From NCBI GenBank assembly GCA_946497775.1, contig CAMMLS010000009.1, forward strand, positions 1 to 36,157: a stretch of 36,157 nt of DNA, in the 5' to 3' direction. Positions 1 through 8,490 of the stretch are shown here, one piece after another (the stretch's first letter is position 1; every line of letters starts with the position of its first letter). The position numbers were made by a program, and so were the translations under genes. The stretch comes from an uncultured Clostridium sp. Lineage in GTDB: Bacteria; Bacillota; Clostridia; TANB77; CAG-508. The notes beneath the pieces were generated by a model. The model was given only the letters and a program-made list of their open reading frames with translations, searched no databases and was not told the origin of the DNA.

Positions 1-54
1 AAAAATACACCTCCAAACATTAGATTTTTTGTCTAACATTTGGGGTGCACTTCA
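1..54 (-). mobile_element. Terminal end of an IS3-family (IS150-like) insertion sequence
   Basis: Read on the - strand from position 54 leftwards, the sequence begins TGAAGTGCACCCC, followed by AATGTTAGACA. This is the style of terminal inverted repeat seen at the left end of IS3-family elements of the IS150 group. On the same strand GGAGGTG (complement of 8-14) is a good Shine-Dalgarno placed to serve an orfA start just beyond the window edge. Only the end is visible. The family assignment rests on memory of such ends, and the transposase itself cannot be seen. Confidence 0.6.
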
Positions 55-84
55 TAGACAATTACTTGCTTTTTATGATACAAT
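55..84 (+). promoter_or_regulatory. Candidate sigma-A promoter abutting the IS end
   Basis: TAGACA (55-60), an 18-base spacer and TACAAT (79-84) lie upstream of the gene starting at 110. The -35 box begins at the first base after the proposed IS terminus, so the element may have landed directly against, or helped create, this promoter. The match is moderate. Confidence 0.4.
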
Positions 85-109
85 TTAAAAAAATAAAGGG
101 GGAAAAATA

Positions 110-944
110 ATGGAAAAGAGGCAAAAAATCCTAATAATAGTTTTAGTAATATTAATATTATTTGTTTTAGCATATAGATTATATCAAATAAATAGTGTCA
201 ACATGAGAGCAACTATGAATGCAGTAGTAATGAAAGTACATGAAAATAGTCTATTAGTTATGAATATAGAAGATAAAGGACTATCTAGTGTAGGATTTGC
301 AAAAGAAGGAAACATAGGATTTAAAGAAGGACAAGAAGTATTAATTTATTATGATGGTTCAGCATTTCTAACATATCCAGAACAGATTTATAATGTAGGA
401 AAAATAAAAATAGTAAAAGAAAAAAGTGAAGTAGAAATACCAGAATCTGTATTAAGATATTTATATAGCTCTGAAAACAAAGTAGAGGTAATATTAACTG
501 AATTTACAAAAACAGGAATATCATTTACAATAAAAGACCCTAATCCATATCCTTATGGATACAAAAATACGTATACAATAAAACAAGAAAAAATAAAGAA
601 AACAGAATCAGAAGAAGTAAAACAAACACAATCAGAAGTAACTAATTATATAGAATCATATGCACTACCATATACAACATATTATGAAGAATTACCTAAA
701 AAATCAGAAATCGAAAGTGAAAGTACAGGGAATTTTGAACAAATAGATGAATATACAATTAAAAAAACATATGACTGGACCGAATTATATGGAGAATTAA
801 GTGCACGGTGAATACGAATTTATACAACCAGCATTATATGCTGCTAGCATAGGTATATGGTTTTCAGTAGACGGAAATGGTCAAATAACAATAAAAAATA
901 TCAACGACCACCCATTTAGTCCAAAATTAATAATAAATTTATAA
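110..944 (+). CDS. Membrane-anchored protein with Ig-like C-terminal domain, read through a +1 shift at CGG
   Basis: A strong ribosome binding site (AAAGGGGG, 96-102) precedes ATG 110. Residues 8-24 form one hydrophobic segment, a signal anchor, so the rest is probably outside the cell. The zero frame stops at 811 directly after codon 233, which is CGG (806-808). If the C at 806 is skipped, reading continues in the +1 frame to TAA 942-944 and gives about 277 residues. The junction then reads YGELSAGEYEFI, which resembles the WxxLYGxLxxGxYR ending of bacterial Ig-like domains found in Firmicutes lipoproteins, and 44 further codons stay open. The exact function is not recognised. Alternatives are a C-terminally truncated pseudogene or a sequence error, but the same event recurs at five other genes in the window. 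Confidence 0.7.
806..809 (+). other. +1 recoding site 1: GCA CGGT, read as Ala-Gly
   Basis: The zero frame is GCA CGG TGA, so CGG is followed immediately by a stop. The productive reading is GCA (C)GGT GAA TAC, giving A-G-E-Y. This is one of six in-frame CGG codons in the window, all with the same behaviour. Confidence 0.72.
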
Positions 945-951
945 GTAAGAT

Positions 952-993
952 AAAAAATGCAAGAAACCAAGCAATTTCGTGCATTTTTTTTTT
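952..993 (+). terminator. Rho-independent terminator after the Ig-like protein gene
   Basis: AAAAAATGCA (952-961) pairs with TGCATTTTTT (980-989). Inside it, GAAA (963-966) pairs with TTTC (975-978) around an 8-base loop. The 3' arm runs into a T tract. It lies just past the +1-frame stop at 944, not the zero-frame stop at 811, which fits the longer reading of the gene. Confidence 0.75.
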
Positions 994-1131
994 ATTCTTA
1001 TTTTTGGAAAAAATATAAACGAAAAAACAAGTATATAAAAAATAATTTATAAAAAAATATAATATAGTACAAAATAGTAAAAAAAATATTGACAAAATAT
1101 AAATAATAACGACAGTTTTTTATAAAAAAAC

Positions 1132-1160
1132 TTGAAAAAAAACATATAAAAAGGTATAAT
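1132..1160 (+). promoter_or_regulatory. Promoter of the main polysaccharide operon
   Basis: TTGAAA (1132-1137), a 17-base spacer and a perfect TATAAT (1155-1160). It predicts a start near 1167 and a leader of about 38 bases carrying AAGGGG (1191-1196) before ATG 1205. No comparable promoter stood out between here and 22243, so genes 1205-22236 are probably largely co-transcribed. Confidence 0.75.
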
Positions 1161-1204
1161 CATACTGTATTATAATTTAGCAAAAAAATTAAGGGGTTGT
1201 ATAT

Positions 1205-3100
1205 ATGAAAATTATAGACATTTTGAAGAAATACAGACATTCTGCATTAATTTTCGCAGACATTGTAATAGTAATATGTAGTTATATTACAGCCATTTTA
1301 TTTCTTGATTTAAAAATAAATAGTGTAATAAATTTAATAAAAGAATTATGCATGGCAGTTTTAGTATATGAAATTTACTTAAATATATTACAAATGTATA
1401 AAAATATGATGAGATATGAAATAGGAAAAGACTATGTAAAATATATGTTCATAGGCTTAATTTCAACATTGTCTTTAATAATTATAAGTAGATTACTTAG
1501 ATTAGAATATTTAGGAATAAGAATAAATGTATTAGCAGGAATATTTATATCAGGCTTATTTGTACTTTATAGATTAGCAGGAAGATCAATATTATCAAGA
1601 AGAAGTGCAAGATTAAATAAGAAAAACAAAAAGAATGATCAAGTAGATAACAAACCGCAAAACCTATTAATTATAGGTGCTGGAATGGGCGCTCGTGAAA
1701 TAATAATAGCAATAAAAAATTCAATGAAAGACAAATACAACATTGTAGGAATAGTAGATGACAACACAAATAAATTAAACAAGAGCATATTAGGGGTAAA
1801 AGTATTAGGAACAAGATACGATATTCCAGACATTGTAAAAGAAAAAGAAGTAAATATTATTTTCTTAGCAATAAATAGATTAACACAAATGTCTAGAAAG
1901 AAAATAATAGAAATATGTCAAACAACAGGAGTAAAAACAAGAGTGCTTCCTAGTACAGAAGACATAATAGAAAAACAAGGTATAATGAACAGTTTAAGAG
2001 ATGTTGAAATAGAAGATTTACTTGGAAGAGATGCTATAAAATTAGACAATAAAAATATCAGTACACTAATAAAAGAAAAAACAGTTTTAGTAACAGGTGG
2101 AGGAGGCTCAATAGGCTCAGAACTTTGTAGACAAATAATAAAATACAATCCAGAACGCTTATTAATATTAGATATATATGAGAATAATTTATATGATATA
2201 GAATTAGAATTAAAAGCTAACTATCCAAAAGCAAAAATAGAAGCTATTGTAGGAAGTGTAAGAGACAAAAAAAGATTAGAAGATGTTTTTGAAACATTTA
2301 GACCACAATTAGTATTCCATGCAGCAGCACATAAACATGTGCCTTTAATGGAAAATAGCCCATTAGAAGCAATAAAAAATAATGTGTTTGGAACCTATAA
2401 TGTAGTAAACTGTGCAGATAAATATAATGTAGAAAGATTTGTATTAATATCAACCGACAAGGCAGTAAATCCAACAAATATAATGGGAGCCTCAAAAAGA
2501 GTTTGTGAAATGATAGTACAAGCTAAAAATAAAGTAAGCAAAACAGAATATGTTGCAGTAAGATTTGGAAATGTTTTAGGAAGTAATGGCTCAGTAATAC
2601 CATTATTCAAAAAACAAATAGCAGCAGGAGGACCAGTAACAGTAACCCACAAAGAAATAACAAGATTTTTCATGACAATACCAGAAGCAGTTGGATTAAT
2701 TCTGCAAGCAGTAACATATGCCAAAGGTGGAGAAATATTCGTATTAGACATGGGAGAACCAGTAAAAATTTACGACTTAGCAGTAAGCTTAATAAAACTA
2801 TCTGGATATGAACCAGAAGTAGACATACCAATACAATTCACAGGATTAAGACCAGGAGAAAAATTATACGAAGAATTACTAATGGATGAAGAAGGCTTAA
2901 CAGCAACAAAACATGATAAGATATTTGTGTCTGAGCCAATGCATTTGGAAATGGAAGAGTTAAAAGAAAAACTAGATATGCTACAAAATATAGAGTATAT
3001 GGACAATTATACCAAAGAAAGAGTAAAAGATTTAATGAAACAAGTAGTATCAACATATAAAGACCCAGAAGAAGTAAATGGAGAAGTGTTAATTAAGTGA
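1205..3100 (+). CDS. Membrane UDP-GlcNAc 4,6-dehydratase (CapD/PglF/WbpM family)
   Basis: A 631-residue protein of the long, membrane-bound form of this family. Four hydrophobic segments fill about residues 14-125. A first Rossmann-like domain follows (LIIGAGMGAREI, about 155-166), then the catalytic SDR domain with VTGGGGSIGSE (about 295-305). The active site carries STDKAVNP (about 414-421) and MGASK, with Met where classical SDRs have Tyr, which is usual for inverting and retaining 4,6-dehydratases of this family. The reaction converts UDP-GlcNAc to UDP-4-keto-6-deoxy-HexNAc at the membrane. The ketoreductase at 4149 and the phosphoglycosyltransferase at 3551 would then use this product. 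It is first in the operon, and its stop overlaps the GTG of the next gene. Confidence 0.92.
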   Translation: MKIIDILKKYRHSALIFADIVIVICSYITAILFLDLKINSVINLIKELCMAVLVYEIYLNILQMYKNMMRYEIGKDYVKYMFIGLISTLSLIIISRLLRLEYLGIRINVLAGIFISGLFVLYRLAGRSILSRRSARLNKKNKKNDQVDNKPQNLLIIGAGMGAREIIIAIKNSMKDKYNIVGIVDDNTNKLNKSILGVKVLGTRYDIPDIVKEKEVNIIFLAINRLTQMSRKKIIEICQTTGVKTRVLPSTEDIIEKQGIMNSLRDVEIEDLLGRDAIKLDNKNISTLIKEKTVLVTGGGGSIGSELCRQIIKYNPERLLILDIYENNLYDIELELKANYPKAKIEAIVGSVRDKKRLEDVFETFRPQLVFHAAAHKHVPLMENSPLEAIKNNVFGTYNVVNCADKYNVERFVLISTDKAVNPTNIMGASKRVCEMIVQAKNKVSKTEYVAVRFGNVLGSNGSVIPLFKKQIAAGGPVTVTHKEITRFFMTIPEAVGLILQAVTYAKGGEIFVLDMGEPVKIYDLAVSLIKLSGYEPEVDIPIQFTGLRPGEKLYEELLMDEEGLTATKHDKIFVSEPMHLEMEELKEKLDMLQNIEYMDNYTKERVKDLMKQVVSTYKDPEEVNGEVLIK

Positions 3101-3550
3101 AAAAAATATTATATACAACTTTGCTAGTTTTATGGATGATAATGATGTTCGTGTTTTCAAATCAAGCAGGAGCAGAATCAGATAAAACTAGCGGAGTAAT
3201 TACAAATGCATTGATAGAATTTATACAATCTATAAGTAATATACAATTAGAAGATATAAATAATATCATAGGAATAGTATCAAAAATAGTCAGAAAAACT
3301 GCTCATCTAGCAGGATATGCACTAGGAGGAATTTTAGCATATTGCACATATAATTCATACAAAAGAGTATCCAAAAAAGAAATAAAATATATAATATTAT
3401 TCATGATACTATATGCCATATCAGATGAATTACACCAATATTTTGTACCACGGCAGAAGTGCAGAAATTAGAGATGTTTTAATAGACACCGTAGGAGCAA
3501 CAATTGGTATAATTATAATGCATAAAGTGCTTAATAAGGGGGAAGTAAAA
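3097..3550 (+). CDS. VanZ-family membrane protein, +1 shift at CGG, runs in frame into the next gene
   Basis: It starts at GTG 3097, overlapping the previous TGA. An N-terminal membrane segment is followed by the VanZ signature RKTAHLAGYALLG-like region (RKTAHLAGYALGG here) and by ISDELHQYFVP. The zero frame stops at 3471 after a nonsense tail. Codon 119 is CGG (3451-3453), and skipping its C restores VPGRSAEIRDVLIDTVGA, the canonical VanZ ending. In that frame there is no stop before ATG 3551 of the sugar-phosphate transferase, so complete recoding would yield a VanZ-transferase fusion of about 349 residues ending at 4147. The 3550 boundary is where VanZ homology ends, not a stop. VanZ proteins are small membrane proteins of poorly known role, some linked to glycopeptide tolerance. 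Confidence 0.78.
3451..3454 (+). other. +1 recoding site 2: CCA CGGC, read as Pro-Gly
   Basis: The zero frame CCA CGG CAG AAG reaches TAG within a few codons. The productive reading CCA (C)GGC AGA AGT gives P-G-R-S, the invariant-looking PGRS of VanZ proteins, with no extra residue inserted. Confidence 0.82.
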
Positions 3551-4147
3551 ATGTATCCAGTAGTAAAAAGAATTATAGATTTTGTACTTGCACTAATTGC
3601 TTTTATCATATTACTACCATTTTTTATAATATTTTCAATAATAATAAAATTAGAATCAAAAGGTCCAATACTATTTAAACAAAAAAGAGTTGGAAAAAAT
3701 AAAAAATATTTCATGATATACAAATTCAGAACAATGAGAACAGATACTCCAAAAGATACGCCTACACATTTATTAAAAAATGCAGATAATTACATAACAA
3801 AATTCGGAAAGATAATGAGGAAAACAAGCATAGATGAATTACCTCAAATTGCAAATATTCTAAAAGGAGAAATGAGTATAATAGGACCCAGACCTGCATT
3901 ATGGAATCAAGAAGATCTAATAGCAGAAAGAGATAAATATGGGGCAAATGATATTACTCCTGGTTTAACAGGATGGGCACAAGTAAATGGAAGAGACGAA
4001 TTAGAAATACCAGTCAAAGCCAAACTAGATGGAGAATATGCTCAAAAAATGTCTTTTGCTTTTGATATAAAAATATTTTTCAAAACAATTATAAATGTAT
4101 TTAAACGAGAAGGAATTGTAGAAGGAGCCAAAAAGGAGGAAAAATAA
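3551..4147 (+). CDS. Initiating polyprenol-phosphate sugar-1-phosphate transferase (PglC/WcaJ C-terminal type)
   Basis: From ATG 3551, with ribosome binding site AAGGGGG at 3536-3542, the product is 198 residues, the usual size of small monotopic transferases. One hydrophobic re-entrant segment (about residues 8-32) is followed by FKQKRVGKN, YKFRTMR, SIDELPQIANILKGEMS, IGPRP and PGLTGWAQVNGRDE, all diagnostic of the family. It moves a UDP-sugar phosphate to undecaprenyl phosphate on the inner membrane face to begin the repeat unit. The neighbouring 4,6-dehydratase and reductase suggest UDP-QuiNAc or UDP-D-FucNAc as donor, which is inference. The upstream VanZ frame enters this gene without a stop, so a fused form is also possible. 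Confidence 0.92.
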   Translation: MYPVVKRIIDFVLALIAFIILLPFFIIFSIIIKLESKGPILFKQKRVGKNKKYFMIYKFRTMRTDTPKDTPTHLLKNADNYITKFGKIMRKTSIDELPQIANILKGEMSIIGPRPALWNQEDLIAERDKYGANDITPGLTGWAQVNGRDELEIPVKAKLDGEYAQKMSFAFDIKIFFKTIINVFKREGIVEGAKKEEK

Positions 4148-4148
4148 G

Positions 4149-5111
4149 TTGGAAGCAAGTAATTCTGTTATATTAATAACAGGAGCCGGTGGCTGGTTAG
4201 GAAGTGAACTAACAAAACAATTATTAGAAAAAGGGAAAAAAGTTAGGGCATTAAACTACAATGAAACAGAAAATTTGAAAAAATTAAAAGAACAATATAA
4301 AGAAAATTTAGAAATTATAATTGCTGACATTTGTAATGAAACGATTATAAAAGAAGCTCTTAAAGGAGTAGATACTCTATATCATTTGGCAGCAAAAGTT
4401 CATGTTATACCTACGAATAAAGAAGAAGAAAAAGAATTTTATAAAGTGAATACCGAAGCTTCTGAAATACTATTTAAGCAATCAATAGAAAATAATGTAC
4501 AAAGAGTAATTTTTTTTAGTACTGTTTCAGTATACAAACAATCTAATGAAGAAATATCTATAAATTCTATAAAAGATCCAATCACTGTATATGGGAAAAG
4601 TAAGTTAGAAGCCGAAAAAATAGCCAATAAATTATATAAAGAAAAAGGACTTCCAATTACAATTATAGAACCAGTTACTGTATATGGAGAGGGTGATGTA
4701 GGAAATTTTAAAAAGATAGAAAAGTTAATTGATAAGGGTATTTGTATAAGATTTGGAAATGGAGAAAATAAAAAAACCGTTATATATTATAAAGACTTAA
4801 TTAAAATGGTAACACAAATAGCAGAAGATAAAACAAAAATAGGAGAAACAATAATTTGTGGAACGGAAGTATTAACACTAAATGAAATTAATGATACTTT
4901 AATAAGAAAAGCTAATAAAAAAGTATTTAAATTATATATTCCATTATTTTTGTCAAATTTTATAAAAACAATATGTAGCTTTTCTTTTTTAAAGAAAATA
5001 AAAAGAAAAATTATGGCATTAACACAAAATAATGAATTTAAAATAGAATATAAACTAAAAGATTATACTAGATTTAAAGATTATGAATTAAAAGAAGAGG
5101 AAATTAAATGA
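4149..5111 (+). CDS. NAD-dependent epimerase/reductase, WbpV-like UDP-4-keto-HexNAc reductase
   Basis: It starts at TTG 4149, with GGAGG at 4135-4139 and the upstream stop ending at 4147. The 320-residue SDR begins ITGAGGWLGSELT and contains YHLAAKVHV, a FFSTVSVYKQ serine region and the catalytic VYGKSK. The extended-SDR layout and its place beside a CapD-type dehydratase and an initiating transferase match the wbpV/wreQ arrangement, where the enzyme reduces UDP-2-acetamido-2,6-dideoxy-4-ketohexose to UDP-QuiNAc or a related sugar. Stereochemistry cannot be read from the sequence. It overlaps the next gene by ATGA. Confidence 0.8.
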   Translation: MEASNSVILITGAGGWLGSELTKQLLEKGKKVRALNYNETENLKKLKEQYKENLEIIIADICNETIIKEALKGVDTLYHLAAKVHVIPTNKEEEKEFYKVNTEASEILFKQSIENNVQRVIFFSTVSVYKQSNEEISINSIKDPITVYGKSKLEAEKIANKLYKEKGLPITIIEPVTVYGEGDVGNFKKIEKLIDKGICIRFGNGENKKTVIYYKDLIKMVTQIAEDKTKIGETIICGTEVLTLNEINDTLIRKANKKVFKLYIPLFLSNFIKTICSFSFLKKIKRKIMALTQNNEFKIEYKLKDYTRFKDYELKEEEIK

Positions 5112-6352
5112 AAAATAAAAACATTTTAATAATTTCATCAGAATATCCAAATGTTACAAAAAGTTCTAACATTTATACAGATTTAGCAGAAGCATTAAAA
5201 CAATATGGACACAAAGTAACAGTGGTTGTAACAGAAGAAAGCAAAAATATAACACATACAGGAATATTTGAAGAAAACGGAATTCAAGTTTTAAGAGTAA
5301 AAGTAGGAAATATATACAATGTTGGACTTGTCGAGAAAGGAATTACTTTTTTAAAAAGTGGATTTTTAGTTAAAAGTGCGATTTCAAAATATTTAGGGGG
5401 AAAAGACTTCGATTTAATTTTATTTATGTCACAACCAGTTACAATTGCAAGTACAGTTAAATGGGCGATGAAAAAGTATAATGTACCTTCTTATCTAATG
5501 ATGAAAGATATCTTTCCGCAAAATGGAGTAGATTTAGGAATTATATCTAAAAAAAGTCCAGTTTATTGGTATTTTAAATATCAAGAAAAAAAATTATATA
5601 AAACCGCAACTACAATAGGTTGCATGTCAGAAAAAAATAAGGGATATCTATTAGAACATAATTCATATTTAAAAGAAGAAAAATTGGAAATATTTCCTAA
5701 TACGCAAAAAGTTGGAGATATAAATGAAGTTGATGAAAATTATCCAATTAGAAAAAAGTATAATATTCCAACAAATAAAGTGCTTGCAATATATGGTGGC
5801 AACTTAGGAAAACCGCAAGGAGTAGATTTTTTTATTGAAGTACTAGAAAAATTTAAAAATAAAGATACAGTTAATTTTTTGATTATTGCTAGAGGAACAG
5901 AAAAAAATAGACTATATGAATATGTAGATAAAAACAATATAAAAAATGTATATAAATTCGATTTAATGCCAAGAGGAGACTATCAAAAAATTGTAGCAGA
6001 GAGCGATATTGGGCTTATATTTTTAGACTCAAGATTTACAATACCAAATTATCCATCAAAAGTATTGCCATATTTTAATTTAGGAATACCAGTTATGGCA
6101 GCATTAGATATTAATAACGATTTTAAGGACATGCTTGATGAAACAAAATCAGGATTTTGGTCTAAATCAGGTGAAATAGAAGATTATTCAAATAAATTAA
6201 ATAAATTAATAGAAAATAAACAGCTAAGAAAAGAAATGGGACAAAATGGCAGAAAATGCTTAGAGGAGAAATTCTCAGTAGAACAATCAGTGAAAATAAT
6301 AAATAGATATTTAGAAAAATACAATTTAAGAAAGGATGATAAAAATGTTTAA
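5108..6352 (+). CDS. Glycosyltransferase family 4, WbuB-like
   Basis: A 414-residue GT-B protein beginning NILIISSEYPNVTKSSN. It has the N-terminal acceptor domain, a central YGGNLGKPQGVDFFIE element that opens the nucleotide-binding domain, and IPNYPSKVLPYFNLGIPV near the C-terminal donor site. Sequence style and its place directly before capE/capF/capG-type genes match WbuB, the proposed L-FucNAc transferase of O-antigen clusters. It would therefore add L-FucNAc to the lipid-linked sugar in the cytoplasm. The ATG overlaps the preceding stop. Confidence 0.85.
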   Translation: MKNKNILIISSEYPNVTKSSNIYTDLAEALKQYGHKVTVVVTEESKNITHTGIFEENGIQVLRVKVGNIYNVGLVEKGITFLKSGFLVKSAISKYLGGKDFDLILFMSQPVTIASTVKWAMKKYNVPSYLMMKDIFPQNGVDLGIISKKSPVYWYFKYQEKKLYKTATTIGCMSEKNKGYLLEHNSYLKEEKLEIFPNTQKVGDINEVDENYPIRKKYNIPTNKVLAIYGGNLGKPQGVDFFIEVLEKFKNKDTVNFLIIARGTEKNRLYEYVDKNNIKNVYKFDLMPRGDYQKIVAESDIGLIFLDSRFTIPNYPSKVLPYFNLGIPVMAALDINNDFKDMLDETKSGFWSKSGEIEDYSNKLNKLIENKQLRKEMGQNGRKCLEEKFSVEQSVKIINRYLEKYNLRKDDKNV

Positions 6353-7367
6353 AGGAAAAACTTTAATGATTACAGGAGGTACTGGTTCATTTGGACATGC
6401 AGTATTGAACAGATTTTTAGATACAGATATTGGAGAAATTCGTATTTTCTCACGTGATGAGAAAAAACAAGACGATATGAGAAAAGAATACTGCAATGAC
6501 AAAATAAAATTTTACATAGGAGATGTAAGAGATTTGCAAAGTGTAAAAAATGCAATGTATGGAGTAGACTACATATTTCACGCAGCTGCATTAAAACAAG
6601 TACCAAGTTGCGAATTTTTTCCATTAGAAGCAGTAAAGACAAATGTTTTAGGAACAGATAATGTGCTTACAGCTGCAATAGAAGCAGGAGTAAAAAAAGT
6701 AATATGCTTATCAACCGATAAAGCCGCATATCCTGTAAATGCAATGGGAACATCAAAAGCTATGATGGAAAAAGTTATTGTCGCAAAATCAAGAACTGTT
6801 GACCCAGCAAAAACAACAATATGTGCTACAAGATATGGAAATGTTATGTGCTCAAGAGGTTCTGTAATTCCTTTATTTATTGACCAAATAAAACAAGGAA
6901 AACCACTTACAATAACAGAACCAAAAATGACAAGATTCATAATGAGCTTAGAAGAAGCTGTTGAATTAGTTGTATTTGCTTTTAAAAATGCAGAGGCAGG
7001 AGATATAATGGTCCAAAAAGCCCCAGCATGTACAATAGAAGTATTAGCACAAGCTGTAAAAGAATTATTTGGAGCAGAAAAAGAAGAAACAAAAATAATA
7101 GGAATACGCCATGGAGAAAAAATGTATGAGACATTGCTAACAAATGAAGAATGTGCACATGCAATAGACATGGGAAATTTCTATCGCGTACCTTGTGACA
7201 AGAGAGACTTAAACTACGATAAATATTTTGTAAAAGGAAACGAAGAAAGAACAAAACTTTCTGAATTTAATTCAAATAATACAGAACTTTTACCTGTTGA
7301 ACAAGTAAAAGAAAAATTATTAAAGTTAGATTATATAAAAAATGAACTTGCAGAAATGAAAAAATAG
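6345..7367 (+). CDS. capE: UDP-GlcNAc 4,6-dehydratase/5-epimerase (CapE/FnlA type)
   Basis: A 340-residue soluble SDR beginning MFKGKTLMITGGTGSFGHAV, the typical family start. ATG 6345 is preferred over ATG 6336 because AAAGG (6331-6335) is correctly spaced for it. The catalytic region reads STDKAAYPVNAMGTSK, with Met in the usual Tyr place, as in CapE. IRHGEKMYETLLT near the C-terminus is characteristic. The enzyme performs the first step from UDP-GlcNAc to UDP-N-acetyl-L-fucosamine, with CapF and CapG encoded directly downstream. Confidence 0.93.
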   Translation: MFKGKTLMITGGTGSFGHAVLNRFLDTDIGEIRIFSRDEKKQDDMRKEYCNDKIKFYIGDVRDLQSVKNAMYGVDYIFHAAALKQVPSCEFFPLEAVKTNVLGTDNVLTAAIEAGVKKVICLSTDKAAYPVNAMGTSKAMMEKVIVAKSRTVDPAKTTICATRYGNVMCSRGSVIPLFIDQIKQGKPLTITEPKMTRFIMSLEEAVELVVFAFKNAEAGDIMVQKAPACTIEVLAQAVKELFGAEKEETKIIGIRHGEKMYETLLTNEECAHAIDMGNFYRVPCDKRDLNYDKYFVKGNEERTKLSEFNSNNTELLPVEQVKEKLLKLDYIKNELAEMKK

Positions 7368-7377
7368 GAGGTTTATA

Positions 7378-8487
7378 ATGAAAATACTTGTAACTGGTGC
7401 AAAAGGTTTTATTGGGAAAAACTTAATAGCTGAACTAAAAAACAGAGAATATAATGATATTTATGAATGCGATATAGAAACAACAGATGAGCAATTAGAA
7501 GAATATACAAAAGAATGTGAATTTGTATTTCACTTAGCAGGAGTAAATAGACCAAAAGATGAAGAAGAATTTATGAAAGGAAATTTTGGATTTACATCAA
7601 CATTACTAGAAAAACTAAAAAAACATAATAACAAAGCTCCAATACTAATAACATCTTCAATACAAGCAGAACTAGACAATCCATATGGAAAAAGCAAAAA
7701 AGCAGGCGAAGACTTAATGTTTGAATATGAGGAAGAAACAGGAGCAAAAGCAATAGTATATAGGTTACCAAACGTATTTGGTAAATGGTGTAGGCCAAAT
7801 TACAATAGTGCAGTAGCGACATTTTGCAATAACATAGCAAATGATTTGCCAATAACAGTAAATGACCCAAATGTAGTAATGAATTTAGTATATATAGATG
7901 ATGTAGTTGAAGAATTTATTTCAGCATTAAATGGACACGAGAACAAAGAAGGAAAATTTTGCAAAATCGGAATAGTTCACACAATAAAATTAGGAGACAT
8001 TGTAGACTTAATATATTCATTTAAAAATTCAAGGCAAGATTTAAGTATAGCAAATATGAATGATGAATTTGCTAAAAAGTTATATAGCACATATTTAAGC
8101 TATTTGCCAAAAGATAAATTTATATATGATTTAAATATGCACATAGATAATAGAGGATCTTTTACAGAATTTTTAAGAACAAATGGGCAAGGACAAGTAT
8201 CTGTAAATATATCTAAACCAGGAATAGTAAAAGGAAACCACTGGCACAATACAAAAAACGAGAAATTTTTAGTAGTAAGTGGAAAAGGAAAAATTTCTTT
8301 TAGAAAATACGACTCAAACGAAGTAATAGAGTATTATGTAAGTGGAGAAAAATTGCAAGTTGTAGATATTCCAGTAGGGTATACACACAGTATAGAAAAT
8401 ATTGGAGAAACAGATATGGTAACAGTAATGTGGGCAAATGAACCATTCAACCCAGATGTTCCAGATACATATTTTATGGAGGTATAA
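7378..8487 (+). CDS. capF: Bifunctional SDR-cupin reductase of UDP-L-FucNAc synthesis (CapF/FnlB type)
   Basis: A 369-residue two-domain protein. The N-terminal SDR has ILVTGAKGFIGKNL and NPYGKSKKAGE (about 101-111). The C-terminal cupin, from about residue 260, contains KGNHWHNTKNEKFLVVSGKG with the His and Glu metal ligands, and IPVGYTHSIENIG. In this family the SDR reduces the 4-keto group and the cupin does the preceding C3 epimerisation, giving UDP-6-deoxy-L-talose-type HexNAc. AGGAGG at 7366-7371 precedes ATG 7378. It sits between capE and capG as in Staphylococcus and Pseudomonas clusters. Confidence 0.93.
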   Translation: MKILVTGAKGFIGKNLIAELKNREYNDIYECDIETTDEQLEEYTKECEFVFHLAGVNRPKDEEEFMKGNFGFTSTLLEKLKKHNNKAPILITSSIQAELDNPYGKSKKAGEDLMFEYEEETGAKAIVYRLPNVFGKWCRPNYNSAVATFCNNIANDLPITVNDPNVVMNLVYIDDVVEEFISALNGHENKEGKFCKIGIVHTIKLGDIVDLIYSFKNSRQDLSIANMNDEFAKKLYSTYLSYLPKDKFIYDLNMHIDNRGSFTEFLRTNGQGQVSVNISKPGIVKGNHWHNTKNEKFLVVSGKGKISFRKYDSNEVIEYYVSGEKLQVVDIPVGYTHSIENIGETDMVTVMWANEPFNPDVPDTYFMEV

Positions 8488-8490
8488 GAA

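Noticed and set aside
1089..1107. TTGACA at 1089 as a second promoter for the main operon
   Set aside because: No -10 box at suitable spacing; the TTGAAA/TATAAT pair at 1132-1160 is far better.
3413..3550. Independent start at ATG 3413 for the sugar transferase
   Set aside because: It lies inside VanZ coding sequence, lacks a ribosome binding site and encodes the VanZ tail; ATG 3551 has AAGGGGG at good spacing.
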